Origin: Streptomyces rubellomurinus
GTDB taxonomy: Bacteria > Actinomycetota > Actinomycetes > Streptomycetales > Streptomycetaceae
DNA length: 64,000 bases
Reading direction: 5' to 3'
Assembly: GCF_000961885.1 (NCBI RefSeq)
Contig: NZ_JZKH01000023.1
Coordinates: 29,644-93,643 of the forward strand
The notes beneath the pieces are model-generated. The model saw only the letters and a program-made list of their open reading frames with translations, was not told the origin of the DNA and did no database searches. Below, one piece after another: positions 26,099-33,295 of this stretch. The number at the start of each line of letters is the position of its first letter. Position 1 is the first letter of the stretch. The translations under genes were made by a program, and so were the position numbers.

Positions 26099-26367
26099 GC
26101 CGCTGCGTCGAGGTCGGTGGCGAGCAGGTCGGCGAGCGCCTTGAGGGCGTCCTCGGCTCCGTCACCGGAGGCGGTGAGCTCCAGGACCTCGCCGTGGCGG
26201 GCGGCCAGGGCGAGGACGGACAGCAGGCTGCGGGCGTCGACCGGCGGCTGGCCGGGGCGGCCGACGGTGACCTTGACCGGCTGTCGGGCGGAGGCCTGGA
26301 CGAACATCGACGCCGGTCGGGCGTGCAGACCGCTGCTGGAGCCGACGGTGACCTGGATCGAGTGCAT
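26095..26367 (-). CDS. ptsH: HPr phosphocarrier protein
   Basis: A 90-residue HPr. The active His15 is in SGLHARPASMFVQ and the regulatory-site region appears as DARSLLSVLAL near residue 47, the position of Ser46 in Gram-positive HPr. AAGGA lies 5 nt before ATG 26367. It is the first gene of the ptsH-ptsI operon. Confidence 0.97.
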   Translation of the reverse strand: MHSIQVTVGSSSGLHARPASMFVQASARQPVKVTVGRPGQPPVDARSLLSVLALAARHGEVLELTASGDGAEDALKALADLLATDLDAAA

Positions 26368-26702
26368 GGGAGTCCTTGGGGAGAGGAGGAGAGGGGTGCC
26401 GACCCGGGTGGGAGCCGGGTCGGCCGGGGGAGTGGGCCACGGTGGTGGGTCCCTGGTCCTCGCGGTACGGGGGCAGTCGCGAGGGCTGGGCATTCTGTGG
26501 TTTCACGCCCGTTAGCGAGTTGTTTCGGTTGGTTCTATGCCTGTTTGCGCGGAGATGTCAACACGTTCGGGCATATTTCACGGAGCGGACGAGAGCTGGG
26601 CGAGAGGCGGAACGAGCTCTTGCTTTTCCGTCCGAAGCGCGTATGGTCAGGCTTCACTCCAGCAACCAGGCGTAAACGGACATGAAACGGATCCAATCCC
26701 AC
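26368..26702. promoter_or_regulatory. Divergent ptsHI / fruRKA promoter region
   Basis: For ptsH (minus strand) TTGACA (26561-26556) and ATAGAA (26538-26533) stand 17 bp apart. For fruR (plus strand) TTGCTT (26620-26625) and TATGGT (26642-26647) stand 16 bp apart. The stretch between them is a natural place for FruR to bind and control both directions; no clear palindrome was identified. The region is 335 bp with no ORF. Confidence 0.55.
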
Positions 26703-27464
26703 ATGTACGCTCCCGAGCGGCAGCAACAGATCCTCCACCTCGCCCAGGAGCAGGGCCGGGTGGACGTGCAGACGCTGGCCGAGGACTTCGGCGTCACGCA
26801 GGAGACCATCCGGCGTGACCTGAGCGCCTTGGACCGGGCCGGCCTGCTGCACCGGGTGCACGGCGGCGCGCTGCCCGTCGGCGCCCTGCACCTGGAACCC
26901 GGTCTGGCCGAACGGGACTCCACGGCCGCGGCGGAGAAGGAGCGCATCGCCAGGGCGGCCCTGTCCCTGCTGCCCGGTGAGGGCAGCGTGATCCTCGACG
27001 CCGGGACGACCGTCTCCCGGCTGGCCGGGCTGCTGCCCGTGGACTGCGCGCTCACCGTCGTCACCAACGCCCTCCCCGTCGCGGCCCGGCTGGCCGACCA
27101 CCCCGCGCTCGCCCTCCACCTGGTCGGCGGGCGGCTGCGCCACCGCACCCAGGCGGCCGTCGACGCCTGGGCGCTGCGCGACCTGGCCGACATCCACGCG
27201 GACGTCGCGGTGGTCGCCACCAACGGCTTCTCCCCGGAGGGCGGCCTGTCGACACCGGACCTCGCCGAGGCCGCCGTCAAGAAGGCCATGCTCGCCGGTG
27301 CGCGCCGAGTCGTCCTGGTGGCCGACTCCTCCAAGTACGGCGCCCGCCACTTCGCAAGGTTCGGCTCGCTGGACCAGGTCGACGTCCTGGTCACGGACAC
27401 CGGACTGACCGATGAGCAGGCCGCCGAGATCGAGAACCACGGACCGGAAGTCATCCGCGCATGA
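26703..27464 (+). CDS. fruR: DeoR-family fructose operon regulator FruR
   Basis: A 253-residue DeoR regulator: winged helix MYAPERQQQILHLAQEQGRV and TLAEDFGVTQETIRRDLSAL, then the sugar-phosphate-binding domain with ILDAGTTVSRLAGLL, VVATNGFSPEGGLSTPDLAE and VLVADSSKYGARHFARF. Inducer is probably a fructose phosphate. ATG 26703 is chosen because homologues begin MYAPERQQ; an ATG at 26682 is in frame and would add seven residues. It overlaps fruK by ATGA. Confidence 0.92.
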   Translation: MYAPERQQQILHLAQEQGRVDVQTLAEDFGVTQETIRRDLSALDRAGLLHRVHGGALPVGALHLEPGLAERDSTAAAEKERIARAALSLLPGEGSVILDAGTTVSRLAGLLPVDCALTVVTNALPVAARLADHPALALHLVGGRLRHRTQAAVDAWALRDLADIHADVAVVATNGFSPEGGLSTPDLAEAAVKKAMLAGARRVVLVADSSKYGARHFARFGSLDQVDVLVTDTGLTDEQAAEIENHGPEVIRA

Positions 27465-28432
27465 TCGTCACCATCACCCCCAACCCCAGCCTCGACCGCA
27501 CCTACGAGGTGGGAACGCTCACACCGGGCGAGGTCAACCGGGCCGTGCACGACCGGCTCGATCCCGGCGGCAAGGGCGTCAACGTCTCCCGCGCGCTCAC
27601 CGCCGCGGGCCACCGCACCACGGCCGTCCTGCCGTTGGGCGGGCTGTCCGGCGGGCTGCTCTCCGACCTGCTGCGCCGGCAGGGGATCGACGTCGCGGCG
27701 GTCGCCATCGCGGGCGACACCCGGATCAACGTCTCGATCGCCGAGGACGGCGGCAGCCTCACGAAGATCAACGCGGTGGGCCCGGAGCTCAGCGCCGCCG
27801 AGTCGGCCGCGCTGCTGGCGCTCGTCCGCGACACCCAGCGGACCGGGCCGGGCACCGGGCAGGGCGCCGGCGACGGCGTCGACTGGCTGGCCTGCTGCGG
27901 CAGCCTGCCGCGCGGCCTGGAGCCCGAGTGGTACGCCGAGCTGGTCGCGCAGGTGCACTTGGGCGGTGCCCGGATCGCGCTCGACACCTCCGGCGCCGCC
28001 CTGCTCGCCGCGCTCTCGGCGCGCCCCGACGTGGTCAAGCCCAACCGGGAGGAACTCGCCGAGGCCGTGGGCCGTCCGGTCGCCACCGTCGGCGACGCCG
28101 TGGCCGCGGCCGGGGAACTGCGCGAGCGCGGCGCCCAGCAGGTCCTCGCCAGCCTCGGGGCGGACGGGATGCTGCTGATCGCCGAGGAGGGCAGCTGGTA
28201 CGGCAGCGCGCCGGTCGCCGTCGTCCGCAGCGACGTGGGAGCGGGCGACGCCTCGCTCGCGGGCTTCCTCGGAGCCGGCGGCACCGGCCCCGGGGCGCTG
28301 GCGGCGGCCCTGGCGCACGGCGCCGCCGCCGTGCAACTGCCGGGGAGCGCCATGCCGACCCCGGCGGATCTGGACCCGGCCGCCGTGGCCGTGACGGCGG
28401 ACATCCCGCTCGAACAACCGCTTCGCGGTTGA
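27461..28432 (+). CDS. fruK: 1-phosphofructokinase
   Basis: A 323-residue PfkB-family kinase that phosphorylates fructose 1-phosphate to fructose 1,6-bisphosphate. Family signatures: MIVTITPNPSLDRTYEVG, GGKGVNVSRALTAAG (PfkB motif 1), and VGAGDASLAGFLGAG (motif 2 with the catalytic Asp in GAGD). ATG 27461 overlaps the fruR stop. It feeds directly from the phosphorylated product of FruA. Confidence 0.96.
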   Translation: MIVTITPNPSLDRTYEVGTLTPGEVNRAVHDRLDPGGKGVNVSRALTAAGHRTTAVLPLGGLSGGLLSDLLRRQGIDVAAVAIAGDTRINVSIAEDGGSLTKINAVGPELSAAESAALLALVRDTQRTGPGTGQGAGDGVDWLACCGSLPRGLEPEWYAELVAQVHLGGARIALDTSGAALLAALSARPDVVKPNREELAEAVGRPVATVGDAVAAAGELRERGAQQVLASLGADGMLLIAEEGSWYGSAPVAVVRSDVGAGDASLAGFLGAGGTGPGALAAALAHGAAAVQLPGSAMPTPADLDPAAVAVTADIPLEQPLRG

Positions 28433-28538
28433 GAGCCGCCTCCAGCCGGAGGCACCCCGCCCGACCGTGTGGGACGGAACGGCGGCCATTCCCGGGGGCA
28501 AGGGAACACTGTCAGGCACCAGTCGAAGGACCGACACG

Positions 28539-30560
28539 ATGAACGACACCAGCGGACTGATCACACCCGCACTCGTTGATCTCCACCTCGCCCCCGCGGA
28601 CAAGGGCGAAGCCCTCCGCTCGCTCGCCCAGCGGCTGGTCGCCGAGGACCGGGTGACCGACCTCGACGGCTTCCTCGCCGACGTGGCCGCCCGCGAGGCC
28701 CAGGCCCCGACCGGGATGGGAGACGGGATCGGCATCCCGCACTGCAGGTCGGCCCACGTCACGCGGCCGAGCCTGGCGTTCGGCCGCAGCACCAGGGGCG
28801 TGGACTTCGACGCCCCGGACGGTCGGCCCGCCGACCTGATCTTCATGATCGCGGCACCGGCCGGCGCGGACGACGCCCACCTGCAGATCCTCGCCGCGCT
28901 GGCCCGGCGACTGATGGACCCCGCGTTCACGGGCGCCCTGCGCGATGCCGCGAGCCCGGGCGCGGTCGCGGCCCTGGTCAACGGCGAGGAGGCGCCGGCC
29001 GCCGCTCCCGGAACGGTCGCTGTTGGGGAAACGGCCGCCGTTCCGGAGCCGGACCCCGCCGCCGACGGCGGGCTGCGGCTGGTCGCGGTGACCTCCTGCC
29101 CGACCGGCATCGCCCACACCTACATGGCCGCCAAGGCCCTCGAACTGGCCGCCGCCCGGGCGGGCGCACGGATCCAGGTCGAGACCCAGGGCTCGGCCGG
29201 GACGACGGTGCTGGCCCCCGAGGTGATCGCGGCCGCCGACGCGGTCATCCTCGCCCACGACGTCGAGGTCCGGGACCGCGCCCGCTTCGCCGGAAAGCCC
29301 ACCGTGGACGTGGGCGTGAAGGCCGCCGTCAACCGCGCCGACGACCTGGTCGCGCAGGCCGCCGCACTCGTCGCCGAGGCCGGCAGCGGGGCGCGTGCCG
29401 CCGCCCCGGCCGCCGCGGGGAGCTCACCGGCGAGCGCGTCGTCGGCCGGGCACTGGGCCGAGCGGCTGCGCAAGTACCTGATGACGGGCGTCAGTTACAT
29501 GATCCCGTTCGTCGCGGCGGGCGGCCTGCTGATCGCCCTCGCCTTCGCCATCGGCGGGTACCGGATCGCCTCCGCGCCGTCCGTGCTGGGCCATTTCGAC
29601 TGGACGTCCTCGCACAGCTGGGCGGCGATGCTGTTCCAGACCGGCAGGACCTCCTTCGGCTTCCTGGTCCCGATCCTCTCCGGGTACATCGCCTGGGCGG
29701 TCGCCGACCGGGCGGCACTGGCCGCCGGCATCGCGGGCGGCGCCGTCTCGGTGGCGGTCGGCGCGGGCTTCCTCGGCGGCATCGTGTCGGGCCTGGCCGC
29801 GGGCTTCCTGGTGCTGTGGATGATCCGCTTGAACGTGCCGCGCGCGGTCCGGGGCATCATGCCGGTCGTGGTGATCCCGCTGTTGTCGGTGGCGGCGGTC
29901 GGCTTCCTGATGTTCGTGCTGGTCGGCTCGCCGATCGCCTCGGCGATGCGCGGCCTGACCGACTGGCTGAACGGCCTCTCCGGCTCCAACGCGATCCTGC
30001 TCGGCCTGCTGCTCGGCGCGATGATGGCCTTCGACATGGGCGGTCCGCTCAACAAGGTCGCCTACACCTTCGCGGCGGGTGCGCTCACCACCGCGGGCAC
30101 GACCCCGGACGCCGGCAGCCTCAAGGTGATGGCCGCGGTGATGGCCGCCGGGATGACCCCGCCGCTGGGCATGGCCCTGGCCACCGTCGTCCGGCGGGGA
30201 CTGTTCAGTCCCGAGGAGCGGGAGAACGGCAAGGCGGCCTGGGTGCTCGGCGCCTCGTTCATCACGGAGGGCGCGATCCCGTTCGCGGCGGCGGACCCGC
30301 TGCGGGTCATCCCGGCGAACATCGTCGGCAGCATGACGGCCGGCGGGCTGGTGATGGCCTTCGGCTCCACCCTGCGCGCGCCGCACGGCGGGATCTGGGT
30401 GCTCCCGCTGATCGGCAGCCCGTTCCTGTACCTGGTCGCGGTCGTGGCGGGCACGGTGGTCACCACGGCGGTGGTCGTCCTGCTCAAGGGGATGCGCAAG
30501 GGCACCGCCGCGGCTGACGCGGACTCCGCCGTCGACGGGAAGGTGCTGGTCGGCGCCTGA
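28539..30560 (+). CDS. fruA: PTS fructose permease, EIIABC fusion
   Basis: A 673-residue permease with three PTS domains in the order A-B-C. EIIA (about 1-150) has its phospho-His68 in GMGDGIGIPHCRSA; EIIB (about 178-285) carries Cys187 in VAVTSCPTGIAHTYMAAKAL; EIIC (about 315-665) has the membrane segments, beginning LRKYLMTGVSYMIPFVAAGG, with GAMMAFDMGGPLNKVAYTFA as its substrate-binding signature. It imports and phosphorylates fructose to fructose 1-phosphate. GAAGGA precedes ATG 28539. A perfect 15-bp terminator follows. Confidence 0.96.
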   Translation: MNDTSGLITPALVDLHLAPADKGEALRSLAQRLVAEDRVTDLDGFLADVAAREAQAPTGMGDGIGIPHCRSAHVTRPSLAFGRSTRGVDFDAPDGRPADLIFMIAAPAGADDAHLQILAALARRLMDPAFTGALRDAASPGAVAALVNGEEAPAAAPGTVAVGETAAVPEPDPAADGGLRLVAVTSCPTGIAHTYMAAKALELAAARAGARIQVETQGSAGTTVLAPEVIAAADAVILAHDVEVRDRARFAGKPTVDVGVKAAVNRADDLVAQAAALVAEAGSGARAAAPAAAGSSPASASSAGHWAERLRKYLMTGVSYMIPFVAAGGLLIALAFAIGGYRIASAPSVLGHFDWTSSHSWAAMLFQTGRTSFGFLVPILSGYIAWAVADRAALAAGIAGGAVSVAVGAGFLGGIVSGLAAGFLVLWMIRLNVPRAVRGIMPVVVIPLLSVAAVGFLMFVLVGSPIASAMRGLTDWLNGLSGSNAILLGLLLGAMMAFDMGGPLNKVAYTFAAGALTTAGTTPDAGSLKVMAAVMAAGMTPPLGMALATVVRRGLFSPEERENGKAAWVLGASFITEGAIPFAAADPLRVIPANIVGSMTAGGLVMAFGSTLRAPHGGIWVLPLIGSPFLYLVAVVAGTVVTTAVVVLLKGMRKGTAAADADSAVDGKVLVGA

Positions 30561-30602
30561 CCGGACGGCCCGTGAGGTACGGCCGGGACGACCCCGCCGG
30601 TT

Positions 30603-30634
30603 CAGGGCGCCCGCTCCTCGGAGCGGGCGCCCTG
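30603..30634 (+). terminator. Terminator of the fructose operon
   Basis: CAGGGCGCCCGCTCC pairs perfectly with GGAGCGGGCGCCCTG around TC; it follows the fruA stop and precedes the convergent gene at 30688. Confidence 0.9.
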
Positions 30635-30687
30635 GCCGTGTCCGGGGCGGAGGACCCCACGCGGCCTCCGGATGCTGGGCCGGCCGC

Positions 30688-31491
30688 TCACCGGGCCGGG
30701 GCGAGGCCTCCGGAGACGGACGCGGCGCCGCCCGCCGACTGGGCCTCGACCCGGTAGCCGTCGCCACTTGCCGGGCGCACGCCGGTGGCGTGGTTGAACT
30801 GGCAGGCGAACTCGTGCTGCCCCGCCGGTACCGTGCGGCCCGGCTTGAGGACCCAGCGGTAGACCAGCGCGCCGCCGGACTCCTGGACGGTGACGGTGAA
30901 GTCGTCGGCCGGCAGGGTCCGCCAGGTGCCGGTGTCCCGTACGTCACCGGTCTGGGCGACGCGCAGCTCCACGGTGAGCGAGGTGAGCGGCTGGGCGGTC
31001 CTGAGGAGGAGGTTGTCCTGGCCCCAGTAGACGGTGCTGTGCGGGTCGACCGATCCCTCCGACCACAGCGGCCCGTTCTGGGCCCGGTTGCCGGCGGACG
31101 GGGCCGGGCGCGGGCTGGTCGCGGCGGCGGCGGCGGCGGTGGCGGGGGCCGGCGCCGGGGCGGCGGTGGCCGCAGGCGCAGGCGCGGACGGGGTCGGCGT
31201 CGGCGTGACCGCGGGGGAGGGGGTGGCCGGAGCGGTGGTGGCCGGCGGCGTCGGAGTCTGGACGAGTCCTGACACCGCCGCCACGGCGAGCGTGCCGGTG
31301 GCCAGGATGCCGACGGCGGCCAGGGCGGCGATCGAGGCCTTGGGCCACGACCGCAGGCCCGAGCGGGTGCGGTGGCGGACGGCGGGACCGGCCGCTCCGC
31401 GCTGCATGCGGGCCAGCATCCTCGCGCGGTCGGGCTGGTGGGCTTCGGCGGCCTCGCGCAGCTGCTGGGCGATCTGCTCGTGCTCGTTCAC
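30688..31491 (-). CDS. Single-pass membrane protein, probable sigma-factor partner
   Basis: A 267-residue protein with a cytoplasmic N-terminus of about 55 residues (HEQIAQQLREAAEAHQPDRA, RMLARMQRG), one membrane helix (SIAALAAVGILATGTLAVAA), a long Pro/Thr/Ala linker, and an outside domain of about 130 residues starting NGPLWSEGSVDPHSTVYWGQ. GTG 31491 overlaps the sigma-factor stop (GTGA), as is usual for anti-sigma factors. The outside domain resembles carbohydrate-related beta modules but has no identified family, and no zinc anti-sigma motif is seen, so the anti-sigma role is inference from position and topology. Confidence 0.65.
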   Translation of the reverse strand: MNEHEQIAQQLREAAEAHQPDRARMLARMQRGAAGPAVRHRTRSGLRSWPKASIAALAAVGILATGTLAVAAVSGLVQTPTPPATTAPATPSPAVTPTPTPSAPAPAATAAPAPAPATAAAAAATSPRPAPSAGNRAQNGPLWSEGSVDPHSTVYWGQDNLLLRTAQPLTSLTVELRVAQTGDVRDTGTWRTLPADDFTVTVQESGGALVYRWVLKPGRTVPAGQHEFACQFNHATGVRPASGDGYRVEAQSAGGAASVSGGLAPAR

Positions 31492-32018
31492 CGGTTCCTC
31501 CTTCCTGTCGCCAGTTCGCCGACCGCTCGTGCGCCGAGTGCGCGTTCCAGCTCGGCCATCCCCTTCGAGGTCTGACTCTTCACCGTACCGACCGAGATGC
31601 CGAGCGCCGCCGCGGTGTCCTTCTCCGACAGGTCGAAGGCGTGCCGCAGCACCACGCAGGCCCGCTTGCGGAACGGCAGTCGGGCGAGCGCCTCGCGGAC
31701 GTCCAGGACGGCCGCGACGTCGGGCCCGGAGGTCCTCTCCGGGCTGCGGGACCAGAACAGCAGGACGCGGCGCCGCTCGCGGACCGCGCTGCGGATCCGG
31801 GCCCGGGCCATGTTGGCGACCACCCCGCGGGCGTAGGCGAGGGGGTGGTCGGCCGCGCGGAGCCGGTCCCAGCGTTGCCACAGCGCGACCAGGGCGTCCG
31901 CGGCGAGGTCGTCGGCCGCGTCCGTCTCGCCGGTCAGGAGGTGGGCGAGACGGGCGAGTTCGGCGTAGTGGCGTTCGAAGAAGTCGTGGAACTCCGCGGA
32001 CGCGTCATCGAGGAGCAT
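31488..32018 (-). CDS. SigE-family RNA polymerase sigma factor
   Basis: A 176-residue ECF-type sigma factor of the SigE family. Region 2 is EFHDFFERHYAELARLAHLL, then DAADDLAADALVALWQRW; region 4 is LARLPFRKRACVVLRHAFDL followed by the helix-turn-helix SEKDTAAALGISVGTVKSQT. The start at ATG 32018 is behind AGGGAGAGG; the in-frame ATG 32066 lies upstream of the predicted transcription start. A LacI-type operator (32045-32058) lies between the -10 and the start. It is the first gene of a coupled pair with the membrane protein. Confidence 0.85.
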   Translation of the reverse strand: MLLDDASAEFHDFFERHYAELARLAHLLTGETDAADDLAADALVALWQRWDRLRAADHPLAYARGVVANMARARIRSAVRERRRVLLFWSRSPERTSGPDVAAVLDVREALARLPFRKRACVVLRHAFDLSEKDTAAALGISVGTVKSQTSKGMAELERALGARAVGELATGRRNR

Positions 32019-32044
32019 GTGCCCCGGTCGCCCTCTCCCTGCAA

Positions 32045-32073
32045 TGTGAGCGTTAACAAGCGGCATGAGCCTA
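32045..32073 (-). promoter_or_regulatory. Sigma-gene promoter -10 with LacI-type operator
   Basis: TAGGCT (32073-32068) is a -10-like element with GGAAC further upstream. The 14-mer TGTGAGCGTTAACA at 32045-32058 (plus-strand reading) lies just downstream of it, matching the consensus of the regulon described at 47786. A repressor bound here would block the promoter. Confidence 0.6.
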
Positions 32074-32149
32074 GCAGCGCGCCGTTCCGGGCCGGGGCGG
32101 TGGTCGCCCCGGTCGGCGACCGCCGCCCCCCGCCCGACCCGCGGCGCGG

Positions 32150-33142
32150 TCAATGCCGGGCGAACTGGACGCGGGTCGGCTGGACGACGTCCGGCTTCAC
32201 CGCGATCCCGTCGACGGTCAGCTGCTCCCCGTAGACGTCGGTGATCCTGATCGCCCCGCCGCACCCGGTGCCGTCCGGCGAGAGGAAGTAGTTGTAGTCG
32301 GTGCGGGTCAGCTGCCGCCAGCCGTCCCCGGTCCGGACCTCCAGGGCCGCCACCGGGTTCCGGTGACCGACCACCTGGAGCCCGCACCACCACTGGGAGG
32401 ATCCGACCTTGTACCGGATCGACATCGTGTCCGGCGCCGTGCCCGGGCTCAGCAGCGTCCAGGTGATCGGCAGGCGCCCCACCGAGAGGTCCGCGAGCTT
32501 GGCGAAGGCCTCGTGGCTCAGGTCGAGCTGCCCGGGCGCGCAGGGCAGGGGGCAGTCGTTGACGATCCGCACCGTGATGCTCGCGCCGTTGGCGGCGCGG
32601 ACGAGCACGGACGCCCCGCACGCCCTGGACGTCTCGTAGTCGGTGTGGTTCATCGCCGCGACCATGAGGTCGTCGGACGGGCCGAACGAGCAGGCGCCGT
32701 TGCCGTCGGCGGCGTCGTAGGACGTCGCGACGCCCTGGTAGCTCGCGCCGGGCTTGATCCGCCCGCTCAGGGACGCGGGCGCCGGAGCGGTGCGGGCACT
32801 GCTGCTGGTGGCGGCCGAGGGGGACGGGGTGGCCGACGGCCGCCGCGTGGGAGTGGCCGAGGGCGAGGGGGAGGCGGCCGACGGCGGTGCCGTCGAGGGC
32901 GTGGGGCCGGTCGGGGTGCCGGTGCCCGGCGGTGTGGCCGGCGGTGTGCCCGGCTCGGTGGCCGCGACGGAGGCGGCGGCCGGCTCCGCCGAGGCCCCGC
33001 CGGCCCCGCCGCTCCCGCCGCCCGGCAGCAGCGCGAAGGCCAGGAGGACCAGCACACCGACCGCCACCAGCGCCAACGGTATGCCCATGACCAGCCCACG
33101 CCTGCGGTTCGGCGGTGGGGCGGCATGCTTCGTTGCCTTCAT
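32150..33142 (-). CDS. Expansin-like wall-loosening protein
   Basis: A 330-residue exported protein. The N-terminal membrane segment (LVMGIPLALVAVGVLVLLAF) is followed by a Pro/Ser/Thr linker and, from about residue 130, an expansin pair of domains: the DPBB domain (GVATSYDAADGNGACSFGPS; TVRIVNDCPLPCAPGQLDLS, whose Asp is at the position conserved in bacterial EXLX1 proteins) and a CBM63-like beta-sandwich (RYKVGSSQWWCGLQVVGHRN). Bacterial expansins loosen cellulose-xyloglucan contacts without hydrolysis. It lies 153 bp downstream of the GH74 xyloglucanase gene on the same strand, separated by a terminator hairpin. Confidence 0.85.
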   Translation of the reverse strand: MKATKHAAPPPNRRRGLVMGIPLALVAVGVLVLLAFALLPGGGSGGAGGASAEPAAASVAATEPGTPPATPPGTGTPTGPTPSTAPPSAASPSPSATPTRRPSATPSPSAATSSSARTAPAPASLSGRIKPGASYQGVATSYDAADGNGACSFGPSDDLMVAAMNHTDYETSRACGASVLVRAANGASITVRIVNDCPLPCAPGQLDLSHEAFAKLADLSVGRLPITWTLLSPGTAPDTMSIRYKVGSSQWWCGLQVVGHRNPVAALEVRTGDGWRQLTRTDYNYFLSPDGTGCGGAIRITDVYGEQLTVDGIAVKPDVVQPTRVQFARH

Positions 33143-33250
33143 TCCCGTCCATTTCGGTAGCTCGACTGCGGAGGGTCGAATCGACCTCGCACCGACCAGT
33201 GGTCGCCGGAGGCGGAAAGGTTGCCGCTCCGGCGCAGGTTTCTCGGAACC

Positions 33251-33287
33251 GGCGGAGGTGGGCGGCTCCGCGCCGCCAACCTCCGCC
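33251..33287 (-). terminator. Terminator between GH74 and expansin genes
   Basis: GGCGGAGGT and ACCTCCGCC form an outer stem with an inner GGCGGC/GCCGCC stem, just past the GH74 stop. Confidence 0.65.
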
Positions 33288-33295
33288 CGGGCCGG

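Noticed and set aside
32019..32066. Longer sigma-factor start at ATG 32066
   Set aside because: It would lie upstream of the predicted transcription start and include the operator; ATG 32018 fits the family N-terminus.
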